A stretch of 64,000 nucleotides of DNA from Flavobacterium inviolabile (GTDB taxonomy: Bacteria > Bacteroidota > Bacteroidia > Flavobacteriales > Flavobacteriaceae): contig NZ_CP058278.1 of the NCBI RefSeq assembly GCF_013389455.1, positions 3,596,001-3,660,000 of the forward strand, in the 5' to 3' direction. Below, piece by piece: positions 16,041-25,533 of the stretch. The translations under genes and the position numbers were made by a program. Positions within the stretch are counted from its first letter, which is position 1; each line of letters begins with the position of its first letter. A model generated the notes under the pieces. The model had not been told where the DNA came from. It did no database searches and was given only the letters and a program-made list of their open reading frames with translations.

Positions 16041-17936
16041 ATGAATGTTAACCCAAAAATATCGGCGTTAGCCATAATTTTAAATGAAGAAGACAATATT
16101 CGGGATTACCTCCACAATATGTCTTTTGCAGATGAAATAATTGTAGTTGACTCCTACAGCAGCGATAAAACCTTAAGCATAATTGCCGAAGATTTTCCGC
16201 ATGTTAAGGTCGTACAGCGCGAATTCGATGATTTTTCAAGTCAGCGTAATTTTGCTATCGGCTTAGCTTCAAACGACTGGATTACCTTTTTTGATGCCGA
16301 TGAACGCGTTACCGAAAACGGAATCCGGGAAATTAAATCTATCGTTGCTTCCGGTACGGAAGAAGTTGCCTTTTGGGTAAAAAGAACGTTTTATTATTCT
16401 GAAAAGCCCATGTTTTACGGCGGTCAGAATCAGGATAAAGCCATTCGTTTATTTAAAAAATCAAAGTGTAAATATTCCGATAAATTAGTGCACGAGCAAC
16501 TGATTTCAAACGGAAAAACCGGTATTTTAAAAGAGATCATCCATCATTATTCTTTTAAAAATAAAGAAAACTTTTTAGGAAAGCGGCTGCAATACTCCAG
16601 GCTGAGAGCGCAGGAGCTTTTCCTGAGAGATAAAAAACCGAATGCTTTCCATTTTTATATCAAACCGGCTTTTCGTTTTTTTAAACATTATATAATCGAG
16701 TTTGGTTTTTTAAATGGAGCCCAGGGAATATCTTTGGCAAAAATAATGTCACAGCACGTTTATATGCGCTATGTTTATTTACAGCAACTGCACGAGAAAC
16801 TGTCGGCTCCGTCCGGCGGAAAGCTTGCTATCGGATATGAAGCCAAACGTGTTTTTCACAACCGGACAGGTTTAGGAAACTACAGCCGGGATTTGGTGCG
16901 TATTCTGAGTCATTTTTACCCGGAAAACAGCTATTTCCTTTACAACCCGAAACCCGCCGGAAAAAAGCTTTTCACTACAGAAGCCGAGAATATTTCCGAA
17001 AAATTGCCGACAGGCTGGTTCAACCGCAAATTTTATAATATCTGGCGGCAGTTTACCATTGTTTCCGATCTGAAAAAAGACGGGATCAGAATATTTCACG
17101 GACTGTCCGGCGAATTACCATCCGGCCTCAAAAAAGCGGGTATTAAAAGTACGGTGACCATTCATGATTTAATTTTCATGCGTTATCCGGAGTTTTACTC
17201 CTACTTTGACCGGAAAATACATTTTTATAAGTTCAAAAAGGCGGCTAAAAATGCCGACAGAGTAATTGCCATCAGTGAGCAGACAAAGGAGGATATTATC
17301 CGTTTCCTGTCTGTCCCGGCATCCAAAATAGACGTTATCTATCAGGGCTGCCAGGATGTCTTTAAAGAAAGCTTTACCGAAACGGAAAAACAGGCTGTAG
17401 CGGAGAAATTCCATTTACCCAAACAGTTTGTGCTGAATGTCGGTACAGTGGAAGCCCGGAAAAATGTCCTTATCGCTGTAAAAGCCATTAAAAATATCGA
17501 CACGCATCTGGTTATTATCGGCGGTGAAACGGCTTATACCAAAGAAGTCAAAAAATATATCGAAACACATCAGCTCCAGGAAAAAGTTATTTTCCTGAAA
17601 GGGTTAAGCAGCAAAGAATTAGCTATTACTTACCAGCTGGCTACCATTTTTATTTACCCGTCCCTATTTGAAGGCTTCGGAATCCCGATTGTAGAGGCTT
17701 TATATTCCAGAACACCTGTTATTACTACTAATTCCGGTGTTTTCCCGGAAGCAGGTGGCCCTGACAGTATTTATGCTGATCCGACAGATAGTGCCGAAAT
17801 AGCCTCAAAAATAGAATTACTTTTAAATGATGCCGAATTAAGAAAAGAGATAACGGAAAAAGGTTATATGTTTGTACAGAAATTTAACGATTCCGTGATT
17901 GCTGATAAAATAATAACGTTGTATAATTCTCTTTAA
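16041..17936 (+). CDS. Two-domain glycosyltransferase (GT2 fused to GT4)
   Basis: A 631-residue protein joining two sugar transferases. Residues 1 to about 250 form a GT2 domain of the WaaE/KdtX-like type (LNEEDNIRDYL, VVDSYSSDKT, the DxD-type FFDADERV at about 83-90). Residues from about 260 to the end form a GT4 (GT-B) domain: GLGNYSRDL near its N-terminus and FEGFGIPIVEALYSRTPVIT near its C-terminus, with the usual E-x7-E arrangement. Such fusions can add two sugars in succession to a lipopolysaccharide or capsule precursor at the inner membrane. A TTG at 16026, overlapping dapD, is an alternative start; the ATG at 16041 fits the domain boundary. It is first in the glycosyltransferase series. 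Confidence 0.88.
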   Translation: MNVNPKISALAIILNEEDNIRDYLHNMSFADEIIVVDSYSSDKTLSIIAEDFPHVKVVQREFDDFSSQRNFAIGLASNDWITFFDADERVTENGIREIKSIVASGTEEVAFWVKRTFYYSEKPMFYGGQNQDKAIRLFKKSKCKYSDKLVHEQLISNGKTGILKEIIHHYSFKNKENFLGKRLQYSRLRAQELFLRDKKPNAFHFYIKPAFRFFKHYIIEFGFLNGAQGISLAKIMSQHVYMRYVYLQQLHEKLSAPSGGKLAIGYEAKRVFHNRTGLGNYSRDLVRILSHFYPENSYFLYNPKPAGKKLFTTEAENISEKLPTGWFNRKFYNIWRQFTIVSDLKKDGIRIFHGLSGELPSGLKKAGIKSTVTIHDLIFMRYPEFYSYFDRKIHFYKFKKAAKNADRVIAISEQTKEDIIRFLSVPASKIDVIYQGCQDVFKESFTETEKQAVAEKFHLPKQFVLNVGTVEARKNVLIAVKAIKNIDTHLVIIGGETAYTKEVKKYIETHQLQEKVIFLKGLSSKELAITYQLATIFIYPSLFEGFGIPIVEALYSRTPVITTNSGVFPEAGGPDSIYADPTDSAEIASKIELLLNDAELRKEITEKGYMFVQKFNDSVIADKIITLYNSL

Positions 17937-17996
17937 AAAAAAAATCAATAGTTTCGTTTTACAGAACGAATCATAAACAGAAAAAAATCCCCCCAC

Positions 17997-18884
17997 ATGA
18001 AAGTCGCCGGTTTTACTTTTATCCGCAATGCGGTCCAAAACGATTACTCCATTGTAGAGGCCATCACGTCTATATTGCCAATTTGTGATGAATTCGTTGT
18101 AGCACATGGAAATTCCACTGATACTACACTAGATCTGATTAAAAGTATCAACTCCCCTAAAATCAGAATCATCCAGACCGTTTGGGATGATACGGTTCGT
18201 GAAGGCGGAAAAACGTTTGCTCTGGAAACCGATAAGGCTTTTCACGCAATCAGTCCGGATATGGACTGGGCATTTTATATTCAGGGTGACGAATGTGTAC
18301 ATGAAAAATACCTGGATACCATTAAAAAAGAGATGGAGATCTGCCTGAATGACGATCAGGTGCAAGGATTATTATTCAATTACACCCATTTTTACGGTTC
18401 TTACGATTATTATGCCCACTCCAGAAGATGGTACCGCAGAGAGATCAGGGTGATCCGGAATTTACCCGGAATGCAGTCTTATAAGGACGCACAGGGATTC
18501 CGCTATAAAGGAGAAAAATTAAAAGTAAAGCATATTGACGCGTCCATTTATCACTATGGCTGGGTAAAACCGCCAAGCGGCCTGAAAACAAAAGTAAAAA
18601 ATACCGGTCGTTTTTATAACAGCGATGATGAATGGATTGACAAAACCTATAATGAAAATTATCAATTTGACTATGGAAATGCAGAAAGGTTATTAAACTT
18701 TAAAGGCACCCATCCAAAAGTTTTTCAGGACAGGGTTTCCCGCAGCAACTGGAAATTTTCATTTGATCCGACAAAATTAAGCAGCAATTTAAACTTCAGA
18801 AGAAAATTTTTAGCTAAAATTGAAGATTTAACCGGTATGCGTTTGTTTGAATACAAAAACTATATCATCGTAAAAAGAAGTTAA
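17997..18884 (+). CDS. Glycosyltransferase family 2 protein
   Basis: A 295-residue putative sugar transferase. The N-terminal half shows a GT-A-like start (GFTFIRNAVQNDYSIVEAI), a nucleotide-site VVAHGNSTDTT and FYIQGDECVHEKY, where GDE replaces the usual DxD. The second half has a conserved aromatic block (YYAHSRRWYRREIRVIR, IYHYGWVKPP) seen in flavobacterial relatives of this group. No membrane segment is evident, so it probably works on the cytoplasmic face. It lies 60 nt after the two-domain transferase and 11 nt before the next GT2. Acceptor and donor cannot be read from the sequence. Confidence 0.78.
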   Translation: MKVAGFTFIRNAVQNDYSIVEAITSILPICDEFVVAHGNSTDTTLDLIKSINSPKIRIIQTVWDDTVREGGKTFALETDKAFHAISPDMDWAFYIQGDECVHEKYLDTIKKEMEICLNDDQVQGLLFNYTHFYGSYDYYAHSRRWYRREIRVIRNLPGMQSYKDAQGFRYKGEKLKVKHIDASIYHYGWVKPPSGLKTKVKNTGRFYNSDDEWIDKTYNENYQFDYGNAERLLNFKGTHPKVFQDRVSRSNWKFSFDPTKLSSNLNFRRKFLAKIEDLTGMRLFEYKNYIIVKRS

Positions 18885-18895
18885 ATAACATTGTA

Positions 18896-19669
18896 ATGTC
18901 TCAAAACAATAACGTCAAGATCAGTGGTTTGATAATCACCTACAACGAAGAGAAAAACATTCGGGAAGTTATCGAATGTCTGGATTTCGTAGAGGAAATT
19001 ATTGTACTGGATTCTTTCAGCAGTGACCGTACTGTTGAAATTGCTGCCTCATATCCAAAAGTAAAAGTCATTCAGAACAAATTTTTAGACTATACTTCGC
19101 AGCGGAATCTGGCTCTTAAAAATGCTTCCAACAACTGGGTCTTATTTTTAGATGCCGATGAAAGAATTACTCCGGAATTAAAAGAAGAAATCCTGAATGA
19201 GGTAAACAAACCCGAAACCAGGGATGCTTATTTTTTCCTGAGAAAATTCTATTTTAACCAAAAACCGATACATTTTTCCGGTACTCAAACCGATAAAAAT
19301 TACAGACTCTTTAAAAAGGAAAAAGCCCATTATATCCCTGAAAGGCTGGTACATGAAACCTTAAAAGTGGACGGAACAGTGGGCATATTGAAAAACAAAC
19401 TACTGCATTATTCCTACGACAACTATGAGGTTTATAAAAAGAAAATGATTAATTACGGTATATTAAAAGGGAAAGAGCTTTTCCTGAAAGGAAAAAAATA
19501 CAGCATTTTCACGCATTACCTGAAAACCGTTTTTAAATTCATAAGAGCATATCTGCTCCGTCTGGGAATTTTAGACGGGAAAAGCGGGTTTATTCTTTCC
19601 TATTTACAGGCTTTAAGTGTACACCACACCTATAAATCGTTAAAAATAACCCAAAAACAAAATATATAA
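18896..19669 (+). CDS. Glycosyltransferase family 2 protein (WaaE/KdtX-like)
   Basis: A 257-residue GT2 enzyme closely resembling the N-terminal half of the two-domain transferase at 16041: ITYNEEKNIREVIECLDF, VLDSFSSDRTVEIA, YTSQRNLALKNA and LFLDADERITPE occur in the same order, then a family-typical end with ILKGKELFLKGKKYS and a hydrophobic helix. The two probably arose by duplication. Family members add heptose or glucose to the lipopolysaccharide inner core; which sugar is added here is unknown. It is part of the tightly spaced series following dapD. Confidence 0.85.
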   Translation: MSQNNNVKISGLIITYNEEKNIREVIECLDFVEEIIVLDSFSSDRTVEIAASYPKVKVIQNKFLDYTSQRNLALKNASNNWVLFLDADERITPELKEEILNEVNKPETRDAYFFLRKFYFNQKPIHFSGTQTDKNYRLFKKEKAHYIPERLVHETLKVDGTVGILKNKLLHYSYDNYEVYKKKMINYGILKGKELFLKGKKYSIFTHYLKTVFKFIRAYLLRLGILDGKSGFILSYLQALSVHHTYKSLKITQKQNI

Positions 19670-19731
19670 CTGATTCTCACGATATAAGTCATAGATAATA
19701 AAACTTTTATTTTTTTAATTAACATACCCTG

Positions 19732-20724
19732 ATGAACAAAAAAATTTGTTTGATAAGCTTCGATAACTGGCAGTATGACAAATACATTATCAAGTCATTA
19801 CAGCATAAAAATATTGATGCCTATCATATCAATCTAGGAAGTTATAAACATGCCAATTTATTATCTAGGGTCATTAATTCATTCTCTAAAATATTCCTGA
19901 GAATAAACTTAAAGACAAAGAAAAAACAGGAACATATCCTTGCCGAACTTCAGAAGAACGGTATGCATGATATTATCCTGGTTATCAATCCCGATGTTAT
20001 TGAACTGGCTTATCACCAACAAATTAAACAGCATACCAAAAAATATATCGCTTATTTATACGACAGCCTGCACCGGTGTCCTGTAGATCATTTGCTGAAA
20101 GCCGATTTATTTGATGAGATTTATTCTTTTGATGAAGAAGATGCGAAAGCCAACAACTTCACCAAAATGAATAACTACATCTATTTTGACAAGCAGGAAA
20201 TTCCTGCCGAAAAACCAAAATACAAAGCGATAACCGTTTCTTCTTTCGATAAACGCTTCCCGGTATACAATGCTATTGCGAACCAGCTGGAAAAAATGCA
20301 GTATCCGTTCAATTTCATTTTTGTGAGCCATAATATGCGGTTTAAAAAACTGAAATTCAATTCTAAAGCAGCAGCAGATCTGAAAACCAACAAGCTTTTA
20401 AAATTCCAGTCTAAAAAAATCAGACTGAAACAGCTGTTAAAACTATATGCCGAAGCCGAAGTTATTTTTGACATTGTCCAAAACAGGCAAACCGGACTGA
20501 GTTTCAGGGTTTTTGAAGCCATGGGAATGCAGAAAAAACTGATTACGGATAATAAATCCATCACCAAATATCCGTTTTACAATCCGCAGAACATCCTGAT
20601 TGTGGACAGGGATAATCCGGTTATTGAAAAAGATTTTTTAGAAACGCCTTATCAGCCCATACCCGATGAGATCTACAATCAGTACACTATAGATACCTGG
20701 GTTAATAAAATTTTTAAACTGTAA
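19732..20724 (+). CDS. Putative CgeB-like glycosyltransferase
   Basis: A 330-residue protein I recognise only loosely. The C-terminal region (LYAEAEVIFDIVQNRQTGLSFRVFEAMG, split here as YAEAEVIFDIV and TGLSFRVFEAMG) resembles the sugar-nucleotide site of CgeB/GT-B-type proteins, where the R-x-FEA segment contacts the donor. The N-terminal half starts with KKICLISFDNW and contains YIAYLYDSLHRCP. No signal peptide or membrane helix. It lies in the glycosyltransferase series, 9 nt before a GT4 gene, which supports a role in the same glycan. Confidence in the exact family is moderate. Confidence 0.65.
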   Translation: MNKKICLISFDNWQYDKYIIKSLQHKNIDAYHINLGSYKHANLLSRVINSFSKIFLRINLKTKKKQEHILAELQKNGMHDIILVINPDVIELAYHQQIKQHTKKYIAYLYDSLHRCPVDHLLKADLFDEIYSFDEEDAKANNFTKMNNYIYFDKQEIPAEKPKYKAITVSSFDKRFPVYNAIANQLEKMQYPFNFIFVSHNMRFKKLKFNSKAAADLKTNKLLKFQSKKIRLKQLLKLYAEAEVIFDIVQNRQTGLSFRVFEAMGMQKKLITDNKSITKYPFYNPQNILIVDRDNPVIEKDFLETPYQPIPDEIYNQYTIDTWVNKIFKL

Positions 20725-20733
20725 TTCAACTAT

Positions 20734-21921
20734 ATGAACATCCTGATCCTCACAAGAGAATACAAGCACCCCTTATTGCCACCCTGCGGCGGAACCGGTA
20801 ATTTCAATGCATTACTGGCCAAAGAACTGGTTAAAAGAGGGCACAAGGTTCAGGTATTCGGTGTGTTGAAGACCAATATCGATTTTGAAGACGAAGGGGT
20901 TCAGGTACATTATATCAAAAGCCTGTTTAAAAGGAATGTTTTTTTAAATTTCCTGAGATCCATTACCCAGAAAATTCCTTTTCTGATGCCGTATCACTTT
21001 CAGTTACATGAAAGAGAGAAAAAGGACATCAGCAAAAAGCTCTATTCTTTTATAAAGAAACAGCAGCTCGCTGTTGATATCATTGAAAATCATGACTTTG
21101 AAGGACTTTCGTTATTTCTGGACAGCTCCATTCCCTATGTTGTAAGATGCCACGGTTCTTTTTCGGTACTGGAAAAATATTTCCATTACAAGGTGGAAGC
21201 CGGGCGGAAACATTGCGAAAGAGAGGCTTTTAAAAAGGCTAAAAACGTAATTGCCGTTTCAAAATTCTCGGAGCAGGTCAACCGGGAACTATTTGGTGTT
21301 CCGGATTTCAAACTGATTTACAACGGGATCAATGTTCAGGAATTTCAACGGGATACGACTGTAAATACAATCCCCTATTCCCTGTTTTATATGGGGAACT
21401 GCTCGGTCGAAAAAGGAGCCGATACGGCTTTTAAAGTGTTTCAGATTCTGGCAAAGCAGTTTCCGGAAGCCACTTTACATTATGTTGGCAGAGCGACACC
21501 TTATCAGGAAGAACTGCAGCAGGATATTAAAGCGGCCGCTTTAACCGAAAAAGTTATTTTCCACGGCTATCAGCCCAAAGAAAGCATTATCAGACTGCTC
21601 AGCAGTGCCAACGTGATTATCTGTCCTTCCAAAGGGGAGAATTTCAGTCTGGCATTACTGGAAGCTCTGGCGCTGTCCAAACCGGTCGTTACTTCGGGTA
21701 TCGATTCTTTTAAAGAAGTAATTGTTTCGGGCGATAACGGTTTTATCTGTGAAACCGAAAACGATTATGTAACACATATCAGCGATTTGTTCAAAAATCC
21801 GGCGCTGGCTGGCGAAATAGCCGAAAATGCCCGAAAAACAGTAGTGGAAAACTTCAGTATCGAAAAGATGATGACCGAAACGGAAGACTACTATACCGCT
21901 GTAATTCAAAAACATTCTTAA
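20734..21921 (+). CDS. Glycosyltransferase family 4 protein
   Basis: A 395-residue GT-B enzyme. The N-terminal glycine-rich acceptor loop (LPPCGGTGNFNALLAKEL) and the C-terminal donor site (SKGENFSLALLEALALSKPVV, with the E-x7-E pattern) are both clear, as is VDIIENHDFEGLS at the first-domain end and RCHGSF. It would transfer a sugar from a nucleotide donor with retention of configuration. It follows the CgeB-like gene by 9 nt and precedes a GT2 gene by 31 nt. Confidence 0.88.
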   Translation: MNILILTREYKHPLLPPCGGTGNFNALLAKELVKRGHKVQVFGVLKTNIDFEDEGVQVHYIKSLFKRNVFLNFLRSITQKIPFLMPYHFQLHEREKKDISKKLYSFIKKQQLAVDIIENHDFEGLSLFLDSSIPYVVRCHGSFSVLEKYFHYKVEAGRKHCEREAFKKAKNVIAVSKFSEQVNRELFGVPDFKLIYNGINVQEFQRDTTVNTIPYSLFYMGNCSVEKGADTAFKVFQILAKQFPEATLHYVGRATPYQEELQQDIKAAALTEKVIFHGYQPKESIIRLLSSANVIICPSKGENFSLALLEALALSKPVVTSGIDSFKEVIVSGDNGFICETENDYVTHISDLFKNPALAGEIAENARKTVVENFSIEKMMTETEDYYTAVIQKHS

Positions 21922-21952
21922 CTTTCCAAAACGAACCTTTCTTTTACCTACC

Positions 21953-22963
21953 ATGACAAAGCCAACACTATCCGTAATTATGCCGGTTTTCAATGCCGAA
22001 AAATACCTGCAGGAAGCTATTGACAGTATCCTGAATCAGACATTTTCCGATTTTGAACTCCTGATCCTGAACGATAAATCGACCGACAACAGTAAAGCGA
22101 TTATTGAAAGGAATGCGGCCAAAGACCCGCGTATTGTTTTTATTGATAAGGTTGTAAATGTTGGCCCTGCCAATTTAAGAAATGAAGGTTTTGAAACGGC
22201 ACAAGGTACATTTGTTGCGTTAATGGATGCCGACGATATTTCCAAACCGGATCGTTTTGCCAAACAGATAGACGCTTTAACCCAAAATCCTGAAATTGGG
22301 GTTTGCGCAACTTTTTATACGCTTTTCAGAGAAAACGGAAAACGCCAGTTAATCAGTGTGCCAACGCAGCATGCCGACATTAAAAGGGCTTTTCTTTTCT
22401 ACAATCCTATTGGAAATCCAACAATTATGCTTCGAAAAGAGGCGTTAAAAGATTTCCGTTTTGACAATGATTTCGTTCCTATCGAAGACTATGAGCTTTG
22501 GAACCGACTGCTTGATGAAACCACATACATAAACCTGCCGGAATCTCTGTTGGATTACCGCTGGCATGACACGAACATCAGTCAGACCAAAATTGACAAT
22601 GTTAATCGCGCCTTACAGAAAATCCGCCTGGCACAGCTGGAAAAGAATTTTGGCATTGCCGCTACCCATCCCAACATTAACGGTTTTTTGAATGCCCTTG
22701 ATTTTAAAAGAGGTTTAGCGCCCGAAGCGATCATCGGTACCATTGAAGCTGCCAAAGCCTTGTTTGCCATTAACAACAGGGAGCATCTTTACAACGAAAA
22801 AGCGTTTGAGAAGCAGATTACCCAAATTGTAGTGCGAACTATCCGGAAATCTAAAGAATACAACAAATCGTTCCTGAACTATCTGAAAACCGACGGTAAG
22901 GTTTTCTATCAGAAAGTAAAATGGATCGACAGAATAGTGATTATGTTGAAATCGTTACGATAG
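21953..22963 (+). CDS. Glycosyltransferase family 2 protein
   Basis: A 336-residue classical GT2 enzyme: LSVIMPVFNAEKYLQEAIDS at the start, LILNDKSTDNSKAII, NVGPANLRNEGFE and the metal-binding ALMDADDIS (DxD), then the acceptor segment with PIEDYELWNRLL (ED base region). It is the last gene of the + strand series; only 3 nt separate its stop from the stop of the convergent 493-residue transferase gene, and no terminator hairpin is visible between them. Confidence 0.9.
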   Translation: MTKPTLSVIMPVFNAEKYLQEAIDSILNQTFSDFELLILNDKSTDNSKAIIERNAAKDPRIVFIDKVVNVGPANLRNEGFETAQGTFVALMDADDISKPDRFAKQIDALTQNPEIGVCATFYTLFRENGKRQLISVPTQHADIKRAFLFYNPIGNPTIMLRKEALKDFRFDNDFVPIEDYELWNRLLDETTYINLPESLLDYRWHDTNISQTKIDNVNRALQKIRLAQLEKNFGIAATHPNINGFLNALDFKRGLAPEAIIGTIEAAKALFAINNREHLYNEKAFEKQITQIVVRTIRKSKEYNKSFLNYLKTDGKVFYQKVKWIDRIVIMLKSLR

Positions 22964-22966
22964 CTT

Positions 22967-24448
22967 TTATTGTCCGGAGAATTTTTTGACATAATATCTT
23001 GCTTTTCTCCAGATTCGGCTTGCCCGTATCCGTTTTCCTCTGTAAGTACCTCCCGCAATATTAATCGGCTCATAGTATTTATAATCGAATCCAAAGCTCT
23101 CATTCCAATAACCATATTTTAAAGTCGCTTCTTTATCAATCATCGGAAAAACAAAATTATCATCGTTGATAGCGGAAATTACTTCTTCATGGTTTTTAGG
23201 AATAAAAACACAATTTAGCTTTTCATAGGCTGCATGCCCTAATAATATCACATTTTTACCGGCAAATGCAGCTTCTGCTCCTACAGTAGAACCAAATACG
23301 ATTATGATATCACTTTTATTAATCAGTGCATAAGTATCAATACTGTCTTCTGCTTTTATAATTTCTATTGAAGGGTATTTTTTCTCAATCTCGTTTTCTA
23401 TAAATCGATTTTGACTATTATCCAGGCCTTTTAAATTAGGATGTACACGCAAATATAACTTTACCTTATCATTGTCCTTCAGGCTTTCACATATCCTTTT
23501 TATACCTTCATTATCATTAGGGTAAAAATAGGGTCCGAAACCTTCAAGACCTTCATATTCATCTAATGACGAGTTAAAAATCGTTACAATTTTCCTGTCG
23601 GTATTAATACTCGCTGGCAGATTCCCTTCCTGTTGTTCCTTTGTAAAGGAATACCAGGCATCTTCTACTCTTTTTATTCTATTCAAATAGAACATTTTAC
23701 CAATTTCGACTTTATCATCGATGGCGTTCTCCCACAAATATTCCATTTCCTCAGAAACGGTTTGTATGGAATGCGGTATGGAATTGACTCTAAATAGAAA
23801 TCTATTTATTTTCCCTCCTCTTTCATGAGTTGCATAGTCCAGTTTTCTTTCCTGGCATACTCTCAGAAGCGGCCTGTTTTCTATAAATCTTCCATTAAAG
23901 AAGATGACCAGATCCGGTTTAATCTTATCAATAACTAATTGAAATGTTTCATATAAATAGGCTCCGGTTAAAAGGCCTCTAAAAATAAAATCCTTATGTT
24001 CTTTTACATCCGGTTCATGGTTTCTTGTATATGAAACCAAAGACGAAGCAGTGGCCATTCCGGAATCGTATGTTTTGAATGTGAACTTTTTTAATGACTG
24101 AATATCTTCAAAAGCATCAGGTGCATGGAATTGTTTCGTTTTAAACGCTTCCATATTTAAAAAATCTTTATAGTGAAGAACATGTAGATTTTCTCCTTTC
24201 TGATTTATCTTCTGTATAAATTTAGAGCTGTTTAAAACTCTGGAATAGCAAACTTTACAATCAACACCAATATGTTTGGGGTTTTCAAAACATACTTTAA
24301 AATCGCTTTTACAGATAAGCCAATATATCGTATTTCCTTGTTCTAAAAGCCGTTCTACGATTTCCATCTCCGTTTCTAAATGCGGCGTAGGATGATAGGT
24401 AGTCTGTACAAGGATTGTTTTATTGAAAATAGAATCTATATTGGTCAT
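22967..24448 (-). CDS. Capsule-type glycosyltransferase, candidate nonulosonic acid transferase
   Basis: A 493-residue protein with a GT-B-like layout. The C-terminal half carries YLRVHPNLKG, then a serine-rich site (IIIVFGSTVGAEAAFAGKNV) like those of KpsS/LipB-type capsule transferases and some sialyltransferase folds. The N-terminal half has TTYHPTPHLETEMEIVERLL and ATHERGGK. No signal peptide. It is the last gene of the pseudaminic-type operon, 24 nt after pseI, so transfer of the finished CMP-sugar onto a glycan is the natural guess. That function is inferred from position; the family assignment is by fold-like motifs only. Confidence 0.65.
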   Translation of the reverse strand: MTNIDSIFNKTILVQTTYHPTPHLETEMEIVERLLEQGNTIYWLICKSDFKVCFENPKHIGVDCKVCYSRVLNSSKFIQKINQKGENLHVLHYKDFLNMEAFKTKQFHAPDAFEDIQSLKKFTFKTYDSGMATASSLVSYTRNHEPDVKEHKDFIFRGLLTGAYLYETFQLVIDKIKPDLVIFFNGRFIENRPLLRVCQERKLDYATHERGGKINRFLFRVNSIPHSIQTVSEEMEYLWENAIDDKVEIGKMFYLNRIKRVEDAWYSFTKEQQEGNLPASINTDRKIVTIFNSSLDEYEGLEGFGPYFYPNDNEGIKRICESLKDNDKVKLYLRVHPNLKGLDNSQNRFIENEIEKKYPSIEIIKAEDSIDTYALINKSDIIIVFGSTVGAEAAFAGKNVILLGHAAYEKLNCVFIPKNHEEVISAINDDNFVFPMIDKEATLKYGYWNESFGFDYKYYEPINIAGGTYRGKRIRASRIWRKARYYVKKFSGQ

Positions 24449-24472
24449 TCGAAAAGATATTGAAATGTAATT

Positions 24473-25531
24473 TTATTTATTGTCTGCAAAATTTAATTGC
24501 ATAGGCGTTCCTTTAGCTAAATCAACCAAAGCTTTTGTTCCGATTAATTCATTATAATATTTTGGATGTACTCCAAAACCCGGACGAACGGAACGCAGGT
24601 TTTTAGCCGTAAAAACGTCTCCGGCTTTTATATCTTCTGCAATATATAAAGAACGGCTGAACTCTCTTCCTTTAACTTGTTTTTCGGTTAATTCATAATC
24701 TACCGTACCGGAAGCTTTTTCAGCTTCCCTAACCGCTTTTACCATTGCGGTAAACTCTTCTTCATTCATTGAAAACGAAGCATCCGGTCCTCCGATGGCA
24801 CGATCAATTATAAAGTGTTTCTCTATGATTTTTGCGCCAAAAACCGTTGCTACAATAGGAACCGTACTTCCCATGGTGTGATCCGAAAGACCGCTGATCA
24901 CGCCGTATCTTTCGCTTAAATCCTTAACCATACACATGTTTGCCTCTTCTATTGGAGCAGGATAACTGGAAGTACATTTCAATAAGGCAACCTGTGTATT
25001 TCCTTTTCTTTTACAGGCATCCAAAGCTAACTCAATGTCTTCCTGTACAGCAATTCCCGTTGAAATTATAACGGGTTTTCCCTTTGATGCTACATACTCA
25101 ATTAATGGAATGTCTGTAATTTCAAAAGAAGCAATTTTATAAGCCGGTGTATTCAGTTCTTCCAGTAAATCTACCGAACTGAAATCGAAAGGAGATGAAA
25201 AACAAATCAAGCCTTCTTTTTTAGCTGCTTCAAATATTTCCTTATGCCATTCCCAGGGTGTGTAAGCTTCCTTGTATAGATCATAAAGGTATTTTCCATC
25301 CCAGATAGTTCCTTGTTTTAAACGAAAATCATCCGTTTTAACATCTAAAGTTATTGTATCGGCTGTATAAGTCTGTAATTTGATGGCATCCGCACCCGCT
25401 CTTTTGGCTGCTTTTACTGTTGCCAATGCGTTATCCAGGCTGCCATTATGGTTTGCAGACAACTCTGCAATAATAAAAACCGGGCTTTTTTCATCAATGT
25501 GAAAAGTGTCTATATGGAATGACTTTGTCAT
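24473..25531 (-). CDS. pseI: Pseudaminic acid synthase (NeuB family)
   Basis: A 352-residue enzyme condensing phosphoenolpyruvate with a 6-deoxy-di-N-acetylamino hexose to give the nine-carbon acid. The NeuB barrel is clear: FIIAELSANHNGSL, ADAIKLQTYTADTITL, PAYKIASFEITD, LLKCTSSYPAPIEEANM, GLSDHTMGS and IEKHFIID, followed by a C-terminal SAF (antifreeze-like) domain at about 285-350 (SLYIAEDIKAGDVFT). The D-T-I-T-L and HTMGS segments are more like PseI than sialic acid synthase NeuB. It sits 2 nt after the PseG-PseH gene in one operon. Confidence 0.9.
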   Translation of the reverse strand: MTKSFHIDTFHIDEKSPVFIIAELSANHNGSLDNALATVKAAKRAGADAIKLQTYTADTITLDVKTDDFRLKQGTIWDGKYLYDLYKEAYTPWEWHKEIFEAAKKEGLICFSSPFDFSSVDLLEELNTPAYKIASFEITDIPLIEYVASKGKPVIISTGIAVQEDIELALDACKRKGNTQVALLKCTSSYPAPIEEANMCMVKDLSERYGVISGLSDHTMGSTVPIVATVFGAKIIEKHFIIDRAIGGPDASFSMNEEEFTAMVKAVREAEKASGTVDYELTEKQVKGREFSRSLYIAEDIKAGDVFTAKNLRSVRPGFGVHPKYYNELIGTKALVDLAKGTPMQLNFADNK

Positions 25532-25533
25532 GA

